From Polynucleobacter meluiroseus (lineage in GTDB: Bacteria > Pseudomonadota > Gammaproteobacteria > Burkholderiales > Burkholderiaceae), in the NCBI GenBank assembly GCA_945878885.1, contig CAMCUP010000006.1:20282-84281 (forward strand): a stretch of 64,000 nucleotides of DNA, in the 5' to 3' direction. This document shows, one piece after another, positions 47,012 through 61,152 of the stretch; the stretch's first letter is position 1; every line of letters starts with the position of its first letter. A program made the position numbers and the translations under genes. The notes under the pieces are model-generated. The model searched no databases and had not been told where the DNA came from. It saw nothing but the letters and a program-made list of their open reading frames with translations.

Positions 47012-47851
47012 TCCGGCAACAATTCCTAAAAATAAACAAGCACCAAGCCAATTATTGTGCCGAAAGGCTGCAAAACAGTTATTTCGTTCGCGGCTTGAAA
47101 CTAAACGCAATTCATAGATTGCACAAGCGAATGCCGCTAGCCAACCCAGATAAAAATAGATACTTAACTGCGCTAAGTTCGCAACCCACAGTTGGGTTAT
47201 GAGTAAGACTGCATAACTAAAACCGATGGCTTTTACTTCAAAGCAACCAAAGGTAATAGCTGAAGTATGAATACCTAAACGCAAATCATCCTCACGATCA
47301 ACCATCGCATAAGCAGTGTCATAAGCAATTGCCCAAAAAATATTCCCAAGCAATAAAATCCAGGCTTCAGGGGGGACTTGATTTTGTACTGCCGCATATG
47401 CCATGGGAATTCCAAAACCAAAGGCAATGCCAAGTACCGCCTGCGGGATCGCAAAAAAACGTTTCGTAAAGGGATAGACCATGGCGATGAATAAAGCAAA
47501 TACAGATAATGATTTAGTGAGTAGATTTAATGGCTGAATTAATACAAAGGCAGCGAGTGCTAAGCCAGCAGCCAGCAATAATGCCTCGCTTGTGCCCACT
47601 TGGCCGCTGGTTAAAGGGCGTTCGCGGGTGCGCTCAACATGGCGATCAAAATCGCGATCGGCAAAATCATTAACTGCACAACCTGCGCTACGCATTAGCA
47701 CAGTCCCGACTACAAAAATAACTAGTAAATCGGGTTTGGGCCAGCCGCCACTGGCTAAAAAGAGTGCCCATAAAGTTGGCCATAAAAGCAAAAGAATACC
47801 AACCGGCTTATCCAAGCGTATCAGTTGAATGTAGGCTTGCAAGCGGGACAA
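47000..47851 (-). CDS. ubiA: 4-hydroxybenzoate octaprenyltransferase
   Basis: A 283-residue membrane prenyltransferase with about eight hydrophobic helices, which attaches the polyprenyl chain to 4-hydroxybenzoate in ubiquinone synthesis. The two Asp-rich metal motifs are visible: [15 protein letters not shown] and [12 protein letters not shown]. An N-terminus matching homologues is [16 protein letters not shown], for which TTG 47851, two bases after the oxyR stop, fits best. The frame also has an ATG at 47944 inside oxyR; the extra 31 residues there look unlike the family. Follows oxyR and recG. Confidence 0.9.
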   Translation of the reverse strand: MSRLQAYIQLIRLDKPVGILLLLWPTLWALFLASGGWPKPDLLVIFVVGTVLMRSAGCAVNDFADRDFDRHVERTRERPLTSGQVGTSEALLLAAGLALAAFVLIQPLNLLTKSLSVFALFIAMVYPFTKRFFAIPQAVLGIAFGFGIPMAYAAVQNQVPPEAWILLLGNIFWAIAYDTAYAMVDREDDLRLGIHTSAITFGCFEVKAIGFSYAVLLITQLWVANLAQLSIYFYLGWLAAFACAIYELRLVSSRERNNCFAAFRHNNWLGACLFLGIVAGLLA

Positions 47852-47853
47852 AA

Positions 47854-48780
47854 TTAGATTGCCTTCACTCCAGGTAATTGACAAGCTTGAATTGTCTGCG
47901 CCAATATCTTCATAAGTGCTGCCCGCGGATAGCTTTTGCGCCATACCAAACTCACTCGCCTAGTGGGAATGGGTGCGACAAAAGGCACATAACGAATCAG
48001 CCCTTCTTGTGTTTTAGGGTCGGGCACTGAAGTGCGTGGTAAGACGGTTATGCCAATGCCGCCCGCGACCATTTGTCGAATTGTCTCCAGAGATGAGCCT
48101 TCAAAATTACGCTGCTCGCCATCCATTGAATTCCCGCCGAAGCGATTTAATTCAGGACAAACCCCGAGTACATGATCACGAAAACAATGCCCCGCTCCCA
48201 AGAGTAAGGTGTTTTGTTCTTTCAATTCTTCATGATCTATTTCAGCTAACTGCCCCCAAGGATGGCCTGCGGGAATCGCCACTAAAAAAGGCTCATCATA
48301 AAGATCAATACTATCTAAGCCCACACTGGGAAAAGGATCGGCTAAAACGGCACAATCTAAATTACCTTGCCGCAACATTTCCAGTAAGCGCACAGTAAAA
48401 TTTTCTTCAAGAAATAAGGGCGCCTGTGGCAAAGTTTCCCGCGCTACGCGCACTAAACTAGGGAGTAAATAAGGGCCAATGGTATAAATTGCGCCCAAGC
48501 GGACTGGGCCCGCTAAAGGATCTTGTCCGTGCTTAGCTAAATGCTTTAGGGCATTAGCCTCCTCCAAAACCCGTTGAGCTTGTTGCACAATTAGCGCCCC
48601 ATTTGAGGTTAAGGCAACTTCAGCGCTAGTGCGTTCAAAAATTTGTGAGCCCAATTCTTCTTCTAATTTTTTAATTGCCACCGAAAGAGTTGGCTGGGAC
48701 ACATGGCAAGCTTCAGCAGCGCGGCCGAAATGCCGTTCGCGGGCCACAGCAACGATATAACGTAGTTCAGTTAAGGTCAT
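47854..48780 (-). CDS. oxyR: Hydrogen peroxide-sensing regulator OxyR
   Basis: A 308-residue LysR-type regulator. The helix-turn-helix is in [28 protein letters not shown] (about 17-45). The two redox cysteines of OxyR are at 199 and 208 ([12 protein letters not shown]), the same numbers as in E. coli, so peroxide sensing by a disulphide is strongly implied. It lies between recG (ten bases upstream) and ubiA (two bases downstream) on the same strand, the conserved Burkholderiales order. No catalase or ahpC is next to it. Confidence 0.95.
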   Translation of the reverse strand: MTLTELRYIVAVARERHFGRAAEACHVSQPTLSVAIKKLEEELGSQIFERTSAEVALTSNGALIVQQAQRVLEEANALKHLAKHGQDPLAGPVRLGAIYTIGPYLLPSLVRVARETLPQAPLFLEENFTVRLLEMLRQGNLDCAVLADPFPSVGLDSIDLYDEPFLVAIPAGHPWGQLAEIDHEELKEQNTLLLGAGHCFRDHVLGVCPELNRFGGNSMDGEQRNFEGSSLETIRQMVAGGIGITVLPRTSVPDPKTQEGLIRYVPFVAPIPTRRVSLVWRKSYPRAALMKILAQTIQACQLPGVKAI

Positions 48781-48790
48781 GGTGGGATTA

Positions 48791-50878
48791 TCAAGCTTTT
48801 AGAAATTCAGTGCGGGAGCCAAGCCAACGCTGCAATTGTTGGTCAACCACGTGAGCATGCTCCTGCAAAATACGGTTCGCAGCAAGTTGGGCTAATCCTA
48901 CCAACCAAGCATCACGCTGTAAATCGACATAACGTAACATGCCGTCGCCCGATTGTTTGGCGCCCAATAACTCACCAGGCCCACGAAGAGACAAATCACG
49001 TTCCGCAATGACAAACCCGTCCGCTACTTCGCGCAGTGTTTGTAAGCGCTCCTTTGCGGCCAGCGAAAGCGGCTCAGCGTACATTAATAGACAAACGGAA
49101 TCTGCCGATCCGCGCCCCACTCGCCCGCGCAATTGATGAATTTGGGCATAGCCGAAACGTTCGGCATGTTCAATTACCATTAATGCAGCATTAGGTACAT
49201 CAACTCCCACTTCAATTACCGTGGTCGCGACTAGTAATTGAATTTTATTGGCCTTAAAAGCTGCCATCACCGCTGCCTTCTCCACACTCTTTAGGCGACC
49301 GTGCACAAGACCAACTTTAAATTGCGGTAAAGCATGAGTTAATTGGGCATAACTCTCTTCCGCAGTTTGTAGTTGCAGCACCTCTGATTCTTCAATTAAA
49401 GGACATACCCAATAAGCTTGATGCCCTTTTTGCAACCAGTCCTGCAAGCCAGCGATTACCTCAGGGCGGCGACTAGATTTAATCAATTTGGTAGTAATGG
49501 GCTTGCGCCCAGGGGGCAATTCATCGATAACCGAAACATCTAAGTCGGCGTAATACGTCATCGCTAAGGTTCGTGGAATAGGCGTTGCCGACATCATCAG
49601 CTGATGACAATAGATTATCTCAGAGCCAACCCGCTGCTGAATTTCAAGCCGCTGTCGTACACCAAAACGGTGTTGCTCATCAATCACTGCCAAACCCAAA
49701 TTAGCAAAATGCACCGCCTCCTGAATTATGGCGTGAGTCCCAATAATTAATTGAGCTGTTCCACTTTCAATTTGGGCTTGGGCTAATTTTTTTTCTTTGG
49801 GTTTTAGACTACCTGCTAGCCAAGTAATTTCAATGCCCAAGGGTTCAAACCATTCACGCATTTTTAAATAATGCTGCTCAGCTAAAATTTCGGTGGGCGC
49901 CATTACCGTTGCCTGAAAACCTTGGTCAATAGCGCGCGCCGCAGCTAAAGCAGCGACGACGGTTTTACCACTACCCACATCGCCCTGCAATAAGCGATTC
50001 ATTGGAAAGGGTTGCGTTAAATCAGTTTGAATTTCAGCCCAAACGCGCTCTTGTGCTTTGGTCAACTGGAATGGCAAGACTGCGAGTAATTGTTGCTCTA
50101 GTGTTTTACCTTTCGTCTGCTTAGTTGCCAGCTTGGGGTCTGTCAGTAATTGGGGCGCGCGCCGTTGGCGCCTTGCCGCATGGGCACGTTTTAAGGAAAT
50201 TTGTTGCACTAATAATTCTTCAAACTGAACACGGCGCCAAGCGGGATGAGTGCGCTCTAACAAGGCTTGTGTATCGGCATCTGCAGGTGGTTGATGCAAG
50301 TAATGAATGGCCTGATGTAATGGATACCATTGATCACCGGGCAAAAGCTCGGTCATTAATTGCGCTGGTAAGACATCAGCCAAGAAAGTTTGAATGGTTG
50401 GATGAATCAAGGCTTGCGCTACCGCTTTACGAATTACTGTTTGACTTACGCCTGCTGTGGCAGGATAGACAGGGGTTAGACTTTTAGGTAAGGGTGAATC
50501 AGCAGCAACTGCTTTTACCGTCGGATGGACCATTTCAGATCCCAAATGTCCATCGCGAATTTCTCCCCTTACCCGTAAATGAGCCCCAACTGCCATTTGC
50601 TTTTGCTGGCTAGGATAAAAATTAAGCCAACGTAGATGCAAGGTACCAGTGTCATCCTCAAGGGTTACCAGTAACTGACGTCTGGGACGAAAAACGACTT
50701 GGCAAGCAACCACCTTACCTTGTGTCTGAACCGCATTAAAACGGCCCTGCTCCAGCGCATCAGCAATAGACCATAGCTCAGTTTCGTCTTCATATCGCGC
50801 TGGCAGGTGCAATACCAGTGCAATTGGGCTGTCAAGGCCCATTTTTATTAGATTAGGTGGCAGGGTAAGCTTAGTCAT
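48791..50878 (-). CDS. recG: ATP-dependent DNA helicase RecG
   Basis: A 695-residue helicase for fork regression and branch migration. After the N-terminal wedge/OB domain, motif I GDVGSGKT, the DEQHRFG form of motif II (Walker B) and motif VI with QLRGRVGRG are present, with a C-terminal TRG region. ATG 50878 (MTKLTLPP) is preferred over an ATG 12 codons upstream that overlaps the divergent queA start. Divergence from queA over 30 bases leaves no room for separate upstream regions; no Shine-Dalgarno is evident. Confidence 0.95.
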   Translation of the reverse strand: MTKLTLPPNLIKMGLDSPIALVLHLPARYEDETELWSIADALEQGRFNAVQTQGKVVACQVVFRPRRQLLVTLEDDTGTLHLRWLNFYPSQQKQMAVGAHLRVRGEIRDGHLGSEMVHPTVKAVAADSPLPKSLTPVYPATAGVSQTVIRKAVAQALIHPTIQTFLADVLPAQLMTELLPGDQWYPLHQAIHYLHQPPADADTQALLERTHPAWRRVQFEELLVQQISLKRAHAARRQRRAPQLLTDPKLATKQTKGKTLEQQLLAVLPFQLTKAQERVWAEIQTDLTQPFPMNRLLQGDVGSGKTVVAALAAARAIDQGFQATVMAPTEILAEQHYLKMREWFEPLGIEITWLAGSLKPKEKKLAQAQIESGTAQLIIGTHAIIQEAVHFANLGLAVIDEQHRFGVRQRLEIQQRVGSEIIYCHQLMMSATPIPRTLAMTYYADLDVSVIDELPPGRKPITTKLIKSSRRPEVIAGLQDWLQKGHQAYWVCPLIEESEVLQLQTAEESYAQLTHALPQFKVGLVHGRLKSVEKAAVMAAFKANKIQLLVATTVIEVGVDVPNAALMVIEHAERFGYAQIHQLRGRVGRGSADSVCLLMYAEPLSLAAKERLQTLREVADGFVIAERDLSLRGPGELLGAKQSGDGMLRYVDLQRDAWLVGLAQLAANRILQEHAHVVDQQLQRWLGSRTEFLKA

Positions 50879-50908
50879 GGTTAGAATCCAATCTCCGATG
50901 GTAATGCT

Positions 50909-51967
50909 ATGCACCTTGCTGACTTCAATTACGACCTACCAACCGAACTAATTGCCCAGTTTCCGCTTGCGGAACGGTCAGATAGCCGGCTTCTTGAGGT
51001 GATTACTGAACCTGGTGGTTTAACTCGCCTGATGGATCGCCAATTTCGCGATCTACTTGGGCTGATCGAGCCAGGAGACCTCCTCATCTTGAACGACACT
51101 CGGGTGATTCCAGCGCGTATTTATGGTCATAAGCCTAGCGGGGGCAAAATTGAATTGCTAATTGAGCGCATCACTGGTGAAACTAGCGCACTTGTACAAA
51201 TTCGGGCTTCAAAAAATCCGCAAATTGGCGCGCGCTTAATTTTGCACCCACACCCAGCTGAATCAACCATGCAAGCAATAGAAGTTGAGGTAAGCGCGCA
51301 CACTGCACCCTTTTACGAAATTCAATTTCCTGCAAAAGTCTTGTCTTTGCTAACCCAATTTGGCGAATCACCTTTACCTCCATACATTACTCATCGCCCT
51401 GATCAAGTCGATGTTGAGCGCTATCAAACTGTGCTTGCAAAAAATCCCGGGGCAGTAGCAGCCCCCACAGCTGGATTGCATTTTGATCATGCCATACTAA
51501 AACAGCTGAAGGATAAAGGAGTGCAAATTAATACTCTCACACTACATGTTGGTGCGGGCACTTTTACACCGGTGAGACAAGAAAATTTAACGCAACACAT
51601 AATGCATGCAGAGTATTATACGATTCCACCTGCAATCATTAGCCAAATTAAGCATACTCAGGCACAGCAAAAACGAGTGATCGCAGTAGGCACGACAACT
51701 TTGCGCGCCCTAGAAAGTTATGCCTTAAGCGGTGCTAGTAGCGGAGAAACTAAACTCTTTATTACACCCGGATTTTCGTTTGCTATTGTCAATACCTTGA
51801 TTACTAATTTTCACTTACCCAAATCTACTCTGCTCATGTTAGTAAGTGCATTTGCGGGGATGCACCCGATTCAAGCAGCGTACCAACATGCAATTGCTCA
51901 GCGCTACCGTTTTTTCAGTTATGGTGATGCTATGCTGCTGCACCGTCTAGCCCATCCACCTCTGTAG
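50909..51967 (+). CDS. queA: S-adenosylmethionine:tRNA ribosyltransferase-isomerase
   Basis: A 352-residue enzyme that moves the ribosyl part of SAM to preQ1 in tRNA to form epoxyqueuosine. The N-terminal [28 protein letters not shown] stretch and [18 protein letters not shown] are diagnostic, as are [14 protein letters not shown] and [16 protein letters not shown]. It is followed 21 bases later by tgt, which acts one step earlier, and both lie ahead of yajC-secDF as in most proteobacteria. Confidence 0.96.
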   Translation: MHLADFNYDLPTELIAQFPLAERSDSRLLEVITEPGGLTRLMDRQFRDLLGLIEPGDLLILNDTRVIPARIYGHKPSGGKIELLIERITGETSALVQIRASKNPQIGARLILHPHPAESTMQAIEVEVSAHTAPFYEIQFPAKVLSLLTQFGESPLPPYITHRPDQVDVERYQTVLAKNPGAVAAPTAGLHFDHAILKQLKDKGVQINTLTLHVGAGTFTPVRQENLTQHIMHAEYYTIPPAIISQIKHTQAQQKRVIAVGTTTLRALESYALSGASSGETKLFITPGFSFAIVNTLITNFHLPKSTLLMLVSAFAGMHPIQAAYQHAIAQRYRFFSYGDAMLLHRLAHPPL

Positions 51968-53143
<1,176 letters not shown>

Positions 53144-53203
53144 TGGGGCAGGACCCCACACAGTTTAGAATTGCGACTATTAATTACAAATGGAGGTTTT
53201 AAT

Positions 53204-53527
53204 ATGTTAATTAGCAATGCGTACGCTCAAATACCAGGTTTTGGCACTGAGGGTGGTCTGATGAGCTTTTTACCGCTTATTCTCATGTTTGCGGTTTTGT
53301 ATTTCGTCATGATTCGCCCCCAAATGAAGCGCCAAAAAGAAACCCGCGCTATGTTAGAGGCCCTAGCTGTTGGCGATGAAGTGGTTACCGCTGGCGGCCT
53401 ATTAGGCAAAGTTACTGCCGTAAAAGATCAATACATCTCCGTAGAATTAAATGCTGGCACAGAGGTACAAATGCAAAAAGGTGCCGTTACTACCGTTTTG
53501 CCTAAAGGAACTTTGAAATCAGTTTGA
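53204..53527 (+). CDS. yajC: Sec translocon accessory protein YajC
   Basis: A 107-residue protein with one transmembrane segment (LMSFLPLILMFAVLYFVMI, about 20-38) followed by MIRPQMKRQKE and a cytosolic beta domain with GDEVVTAGGLLGKV. It is part of the SecDF-YajC complex. The frame reaches 11 codons further upstream, but TGGAGG lies before ATG 53204, which settles the start. TAGAAT at 53166-53171 could give a leader of about 25 bases. Confidence 0.95.
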   Translation: MLISNAYAQIPGFGTEGGLMSFLPLILMFAVLYFVMIRPQMKRQKETRAMLEALAVGDEVVTAGGLLGKVTAVKDQYISVELNAGTEVQMQKGAVTTVLPKGTLKSV

Positions 53528-53540
53528 TTTACCAAGACTA

Positions 53541-55400
53541 ATGAATCGTTACCCGCTCTGGAAATACCTCGTCATTGCGGTGGTGCTCTGCATTGGCGCA
53601 CTCTATTCATTGCCCAATTTTTTTGGCGAGGCTCCAGCAGTACAAATATCTGCTGCTAAGCCAACCCTTAAGGTTGATCTAGAGACTCAGGCCCGAGTTG
53701 AGAAAATTTTAGCCAACGGCAATTTAAGTGCTACTGGCTTATTTTTTGAACGTATTGGCAATGTAGGCTCAGTTAAAGTGCGCTTCGCCAATACTGATAT
53801 TCAGCTGCAAGCGCGCGATTTATTGCAACAAAAACTCAATCCCGATGCCAGTGATCCCAGCTTTACGGTTGCGCTTAACTTACTTTCTAATACGCCACAT
53901 TGGCTAAGTGCCCTCAATGCCCTACCTATGCCACTAGGCCTAGACCTTAGAGGTGGAGTTTATTTTTTACTGCAGGTTGATATGAAGGGGGCAGTACAGA
54001 AAAAAATTGTGGCTCTATCTACCGATATTCGTAGTCAATTGCGTGATAAAAATATTCGTCAGCAAGGTCTTGATCGTAATAGCGATAGCATCATGATTCA
54101 TTTTGCCAATGAAGCTGATGCTGAGGCAGCGCGTACGCTGTTAAATGTTAGTCAAAGCGAACTCGATTGGCAGTTAGAGAAAACCGCTACCGATTTCAAA
54201 TTAACTGGGCGCTTCAAGCCTGCGGCCCTTAACGCCGTTCAAGATAATGCAGTTAAGCAAAATATTATTACTCTCAATAAACGGGTCAACGAATTAGCCG
54301 TTAAAGAACCTGTTATTCAACAACAGGGAGCCGACCGCATTGTGGTGCAACTACCGGGGGTCCAAGATACCGCGCGGGCTAAAGATATTATTGGTCGTAC
54401 AGCAACCCTAGAATCGCGTTTGGCCGATCCCAGTGTGTCAATTATTTCAGTTGGCCAAGCCCCTCCAGCAGGCATGGACGTATTTCGATTTGGCGAAAAT
54501 CGTCTAGGGGTATTTAAAAAATCCGTTATTTTTAGTGGAGAAAATATTACTGACGCAAGCGCAGGGTTTGATCAAAACCAGCGCCCAGCGGTGAATATTT
54601 CGCTAGATGCTACTGGTGGTCGGGTGATGCAAGAAGTTACCCGAGAAAACGTTGGCAAACCAATGGGCATGATTTTATTTGAAAAGGGTAAAGGCGAAGT
54701 TCTCACCATAGCCACGATTCAAAGCGAGTTTGGTTCAAAATTCCAAATAACTGGGCAATCAACTACCGAGAGCGCTAATGATTTGGCCTTGCTACTGCGG
54801 GCAGGTTCGCTTGCTGCACCAATGGAAATTATCGAAGAGCGTACCATTGGCCCTAGTTTAGGCGCTGAAAATATCGAAAAGGGTTTTCAATCACTACTCT
54901 TTGGTTTTGCGGCTATCGCAATTTTCATGATGGGCTACTATTTGCTTTTTGGATTATTTTCAGTAATTGCGTTAGGCGTCAATTTATTTTTACTAATTGC
55001 CGTGCTCTCTATGCTGCAGGCCACACTAACCTTACCTGGTATTGCTGCAATGGCCTTGGCACTCGGCATGGCCATTGACTCAAACGTTTTAATTAACGAA
55101 CGCATTCGAGAAGAGCTTCGCCAAGGTACGCCTCCAAGTACAGCTATTGCAACTGGTTTTAATAAAGCCTGGGGCACTATTCTTGACTCAAACGTGACCA
55201 CTTTAATTGCTGGTCTAGCACTATTAGCTTTTGGCTCTGGGCCAATCAAAGGTTTTGCAATCGTACATTGCTTGGGTATTCTTACCTCGATGTTTTCAGC
55301 AGTCTTCTTTTCGCGCGGCTTAGTAAACCTTTGGTACGGCCGTGAAAAGAAATTGCAAAAGCTAGCAATTGGCCAAGTTTGGCGCCCTACGGAGAAATAG
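53541..55400 (+). CDS. secD: Protein translocase subunit SecD
   Basis: A 619-residue membrane protein with an N-terminal transmembrane helix, a large periplasmic P1 domain with LGLDLRGGVYFLLQVD, and five C-terminal transmembrane helices with GAENIEKGFQSLLFG and the motif ALGMAIDSNVLINERIREE. It uses the proton gradient to pull preproteins through SecYEG. secF starts four bases after its stop. Confidence 0.97.
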   Translation: MNRYPLWKYLVIAVVLCIGALYSLPNFFGEAPAVQISAAKPTLKVDLETQARVEKILANGNLSATGLFFERIGNVGSVKVRFANTDIQLQARDLLQQKLNPDASDPSFTVALNLLSNTPHWLSALNALPMPLGLDLRGGVYFLLQVDMKGAVQKKIVALSTDIRSQLRDKNIRQQGLDRNSDSIMIHFANEADAEAARTLLNVSQSELDWQLEKTATDFKLTGRFKPAALNAVQDNAVKQNIITLNKRVNELAVKEPVIQQQGADRIVVQLPGVQDTARAKDIIGRTATLESRLADPSVSIISVGQAPPAGMDVFRFGENRLGVFKKSVIFSGENITDASAGFDQNQRPAVNISLDATGGRVMQEVTRENVGKPMGMILFEKGKGEVLTIATIQSEFGSKFQITGQSTTESANDLALLLRAGSLAAPMEIIEERTIGPSLGAENIEKGFQSLLFGFAAIAIFMMGYYLLFGLFSVIALGVNLFLLIAVLSMLQATLTLPGIAAMALALGMAIDSNVLINERIREELRQGTPPSTAIATGFNKAWGTILDSNVTTLIAGLALLAFGSGPIKGFAIVHCLGILTSMFSAVFFSRGLVNLWYGREKKLQKLAIGQVWRPTEK

Positions 55401-55403
55401 TTC

Positions 55404-56375
55404 ATGGAATTTTTTCGGATTCGTAAAGATATTCCCTTTATGCAGCATGCCTTGCTGCTAAATATCATTTCCTTGGTTTTATTTTTTGCAGCTGTATTTT
55501 TTCTCTGGCAAAGGGGCTTGCATTTGTCGGTTGAGTTTACTGGCGGTACCGTCATGGAAATTAGCTATCCCCAAACTGCGCCTATCGATACCATCCGTAA
55601 TGATATTTTTAAGCTAGGCTATACCGATACCCAAATTCAAAATTTTGGTAGCTCGCGTGATGTCTTAATTCGTTTACCTTTACAAAAAGATGCTACAGGC
55701 AAGGTAGTTTCATCGGCCATTCAAAGTAGTGCGGTGATGGAGGCCCTGCAGAGCAATACCACGGGAGCCAAATTACAACGGGTTGAATATGTCGGCCCTC
55801 AAGTAGGTCGTGAGCTGGCACTCGATGGTCTGAAAGCATTAATTTTTGTTGTTATTGGTATTGTGATTTATTTATCCTTTCGCTTTGAATGGAAATTTGC
55901 GGTTGCCGGCATCATCGCAAACCTGCATGACATCATCATCATTTTGGGCTTCTTTGCTTTTTTCCAATGGGAATTTTCACTCTCGGTTTTAGCTGCAGTA
56001 CTAGCAGTACTGGGTTACTCGGTCAACGAATCTGTAGTTATTTTTGACCGTATCCGCGAAAACTTCCGCAAATATCGCAAAATGAATACCGAAGAAATTA
56101 TCGATAATGCAATTACTAGTACGATGAGTCGCACCATCATTACTCACGGTAGTACACAGATGATGGTCTTAGCGATGCTCTTACTGGGTGGGCCTAGCCT
56201 GTTTTATTTTGCTCTTGCGCTCACTATTGGCATTATGTTCGGTATTTATTCTTCGGTGTTTGTTGCGGCTGCTCTGGCAATGTGGCTTGGCGTTAAGCGT
56301 GAAGACTTAGTAAAAGGCGAACGCAAGCCTGAAGACATTAGTAAAGATGATCCTAACTACGGTGCTAAGGTTTAG
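55404..56375 (+). CDS. secF: Protein translocase subunit SecF
   Basis: A 323-residue partner of SecD with six transmembrane helices. The family signature VEFTGGTVMEI occurs after the first helix, GPQVGRELALDGLKAL before the second, and YSVNESVVIFDRIREN and TSTMSRTIITHGSTQM near the end. The four-base spacing to secD indicates coupling. It converges on waaA with a seven-base gap and no visible terminator. Confidence 0.97.
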   Translation: MEFFRIRKDIPFMQHALLLNIISLVLFFAAVFFLWQRGLHLSVEFTGGTVMEISYPQTAPIDTIRNDIFKLGYTDTQIQNFGSSRDVLIRLPLQKDATGKVVSSAIQSSAVMEALQSNTTGAKLQRVEYVGPQVGRELALDGLKALIFVVIGIVIYLSFRFEWKFAVAGIIANLHDIIIILGFFAFFQWEFSLSVLAAVLAVLGYSVNESVVIFDRIRENFRKYRKMNTEEIIDNAITSTMSRTIITHGSTQMMVLAMLLLGGPSLFYFALALTIGIMFGIYSSVFVAAALAMWLGVKREDLVKGERKPEDISKDDPNYGAKV

Positions 56376-56382
56376 CTCCAAG

Positions 56383-59198
<2,816 letters not shown>

Positions 59199-59228
59199 TT
59201 AATGCGTTTGATCAAAAACACTTAATTT

Positions 59229-59257
59229 TTGCCCTTCTTATTTTGCCTCGGTATACT
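59229..59257 (+). promoter_or_regulatory. Predicted near-leaderless GST promoter
   Basis: TTGCCC (59229-59234), exactly 17 bases and TATACT (59252-59257) make a good sigma-70 promoter. The -10 ends eight bases before the ATG at 59266, so the leader should be zero to three bases; no Shine-Dalgarno is present. Confidence 0.6.
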
Positions 59258-59265
59258 TGGCCCCT

Positions 59266-59877
59266 ATGAAAATAATCGGATCTCTCACTAGCCCCTATGT
59301 ACGCAAAGTACGCATCGTCTTCGCTGAAAAGAAAATTGAAGTCGACCATGTACTTGAAAACGTCTGGGATGCGAAAACGACCATTAACGAAATTAACCCC
59401 CTTGGCAAAGTACCTTGTCTAGTCATGGAAGATGGTGGTGCAATGTTTGATTCACGCGTCATTGTTGAATATGTTGACACTCTAAGCCCGGTTGGTAAAC
59501 TCATCCCCGCTGCTGGTCGTGAACGCGCAGCAGTAAAAACTTGGGAAGCGTTAGCCGATGGCATTTTAGATGCTGGTATTTTGGCCCGCTTAGAAGCAAC
59601 TTGGCGACCCGCCCCCGAACAAAGTGCAGCGTGGATTGACCGGCAAATGAATAAAATTCAAACCGCTTTGCAAAGCATGTCGGCTGGTTTAGGTGAAAAT
59701 AACTGGTGCTATGGCAATCAATTTAGTCTGGCCGATATTGCCGTAGGCTGCGCCTTAGGCTATTTACAATTTCGCTTCCCGCAACTGCAATGGCAAACTC
59801 AATATCCTAATCTCGCCCGTCTTTACACAAAATTGGCACAACGCCAATCGTTTATCGAGACGTCGCCGCCGCAATAA
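59266..59877 (+). CDS. Glutathione S-transferase family protein
   Basis: A 203-residue GST: an N-terminal thioredoxin fold (about 1-78) with [12 protein letters not shown] at the active-site turn, [14 protein letters not shown] with the cis-Pro, and the glutathione-gamma-glutamyl site [10 protein letters not shown], then a helical C-domain with [20 protein letters not shown]. The catalytic residue is likely Ser, as in theta-like enzymes. Substrate unknown. Start at ATG 59266; an in-frame TTG three codons earlier lies in the -10. The 3' end overlaps mnmA by 26 bases. Confidence 0.9.
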   Translation: MKIIGSLTSPYVRKVRIVFAEKKIEVDHVLENVWDAKTTINEINPLGKVPCLVMEDGGAMFDSRVIVEYVDTLSPVGKLIPAAGRERAAVKTWEALADGILDAGILARLEATWRPAPEQSAAWIDRQMNKIQTALQSMSAGLGENNWCYGNQFSLADIAVGCALGYLQFRFPQLQWQTQYPNLARLYTKLAQRQSFIETSPPQ

Positions 59878-60985
59878 TTCCACCGCCCAAACATACCTCA
59901 CCAGCGTAAAGCACTGCCGACTGACCCGGTGTAACGGCCCATTGACTTTCAGTAAAGTGCAAATCGAATTTATCTCCATTACTCAACATACTGCAAGCTG
60001 AATCAACTTGTCGGTAGCGGGTTTTTGCCGCAAAGGTTTTTTGCCCGCTTGGTGCAGTACCCGCCACCCAACTGGCCTCCATCGCTACTAAGTCACGACT
60101 AAACAGCCATGGGTGCTCGTGTCCTTGGGCAATAAATAAAGTATTACTAGCCATATCTTTGCGGGCTACGTACCAGGCATCCCCAGAGCCATCTTGACTT
60201 CCGCCAATGCCAATACCTTTGCGTTGACCTAAAGTAAAAAATGCTAGGCCCATATGCTCGCCTAAGACCTTGCCATCAGTTGAGCAAATTAATCCGGGTG
60301 TACGCGGTAAATAGCGATTTAAAAATTCGCGAAAGGGGCGCTCGCCAATAAAACAAATCCCCGTTGAATCTTTTTTAGTGGCATTGGGTAAACCAATATC
60401 AGCAGCGATCTTGCGCACTGCCGATTTCTGCATCTCGCCCAAGGGAAATAAAACATGGCTTAATTGCGCTTGAGTTAAGCGATGCAAAAAATAACTTTGG
60501 TCTTTACTAGCATCTAGCGCCTTTAGTAATTGCACTTGCCTATCGATATGCTGAACTCGGGCGTAATGCCCAGTCGCAATTAAATCAGCCCCGAGACTCA
60601 TCGCATGATCTAAAAAAGCCTTAAATTTAATTTCAGCGTTACACAACACATCGGGGTTAGGGGTACGACCAGCAGCATATTCACGCAGAAAATCCGCAAA
60701 CACCCGCTCACGATACTCGGCCGCAAAATTGACTGCCTCAACATCGATTCCAAGCAGGTCGGCCACCGAAACTACATCTAGCCAATCTTGACGACTGGAG
60801 CAATATTCATCATCGTCATCGTCTTCCCAGTTTTTCATAAAGAGGCCGACGACCTCATACCCCTGCTGCTTGAGAAGCCAAGCAGCCACAGAAGAATCAA
60901 CTCCGCCCGACATCCCCACTACCACTTTTTGAGGGGTTTTGGGCTGGCTAAGAGGGGTATTTATGGAAAAATTGGCAGGCATCAT
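59852..60985 (-). CDS. mnmA: tRNA-specific 2-thiouridylase MnmA
   Basis: A 377-residue enzyme that thiolates U34 of Lys, Glu and Gln tRNAs. The PP-loop SGGVDSS is at 26-32; the two catalytic cysteines are in [13 protein letters not shown] and [15 protein letters not shown]; the C-terminal domain ends with [16 protein letters not shown]. Start among TTG 60988, ATG 60985 and ATG 60982; the first ATG is used. It converges on the GST gene and diverges from pntAA over 167 bases that contain AT-rich promoter-like sequence and no gene. Confidence 0.95.
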   Translation of the reverse strand: MMPANFSINTPLSQPKTPQKVVVGMSGGVDSSVAAWLLKQQGYEVVGLFMKNWEDDDDDEYCSSRQDWLDVVSVADLLGIDVEAVNFAAEYRERVFADFLREYAAGRTPNPDVLCNAEIKFKAFLDHAMSLGADLIATGHYARVQHIDRQVQLLKALDASKDQSYFLHRLTQAQLSHVLFPLGEMQKSAVRKIAADIGLPNATKKDSTGICFIGERPFREFLNRYLPRTPGLICSTDGKVLGEHMGLAFFTLGQRKGIGIGGSQDGSGDAWYVARKDMASNTLFIAQGHEHPWLFSRDLVAMEASWVAGTAPSGQKTFAAKTRYRQVDSACSMLSNGDKFDLHFTESQWAVTPGQSAVLYAGEVCLGGGIIAAATSR

Positions 60986-61152
60986 CAAAAAAATGCGAAA
61001 ATTTAGATTAAGTTTTTAAGAGCCCATTGTAAAACCTCGCCTTATTACCCTCCGTAGAACTCTAAAGAGGCTAAGGAAAAGGCTGGACAGCAGGCAATTA
61101 GTAATCTAACTTAAAATAGATTTTTTAAAATTTTCGCTTTTGGAGACAAGCC

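Noticed and set aside
60989..61152. tRNA or regulatory RNA between mnmA and pntAA.
   Set aside because: No cloverleaf, terminator or riboswitch-like conserved core can be drawn; it looks like an AT-rich promoter region.
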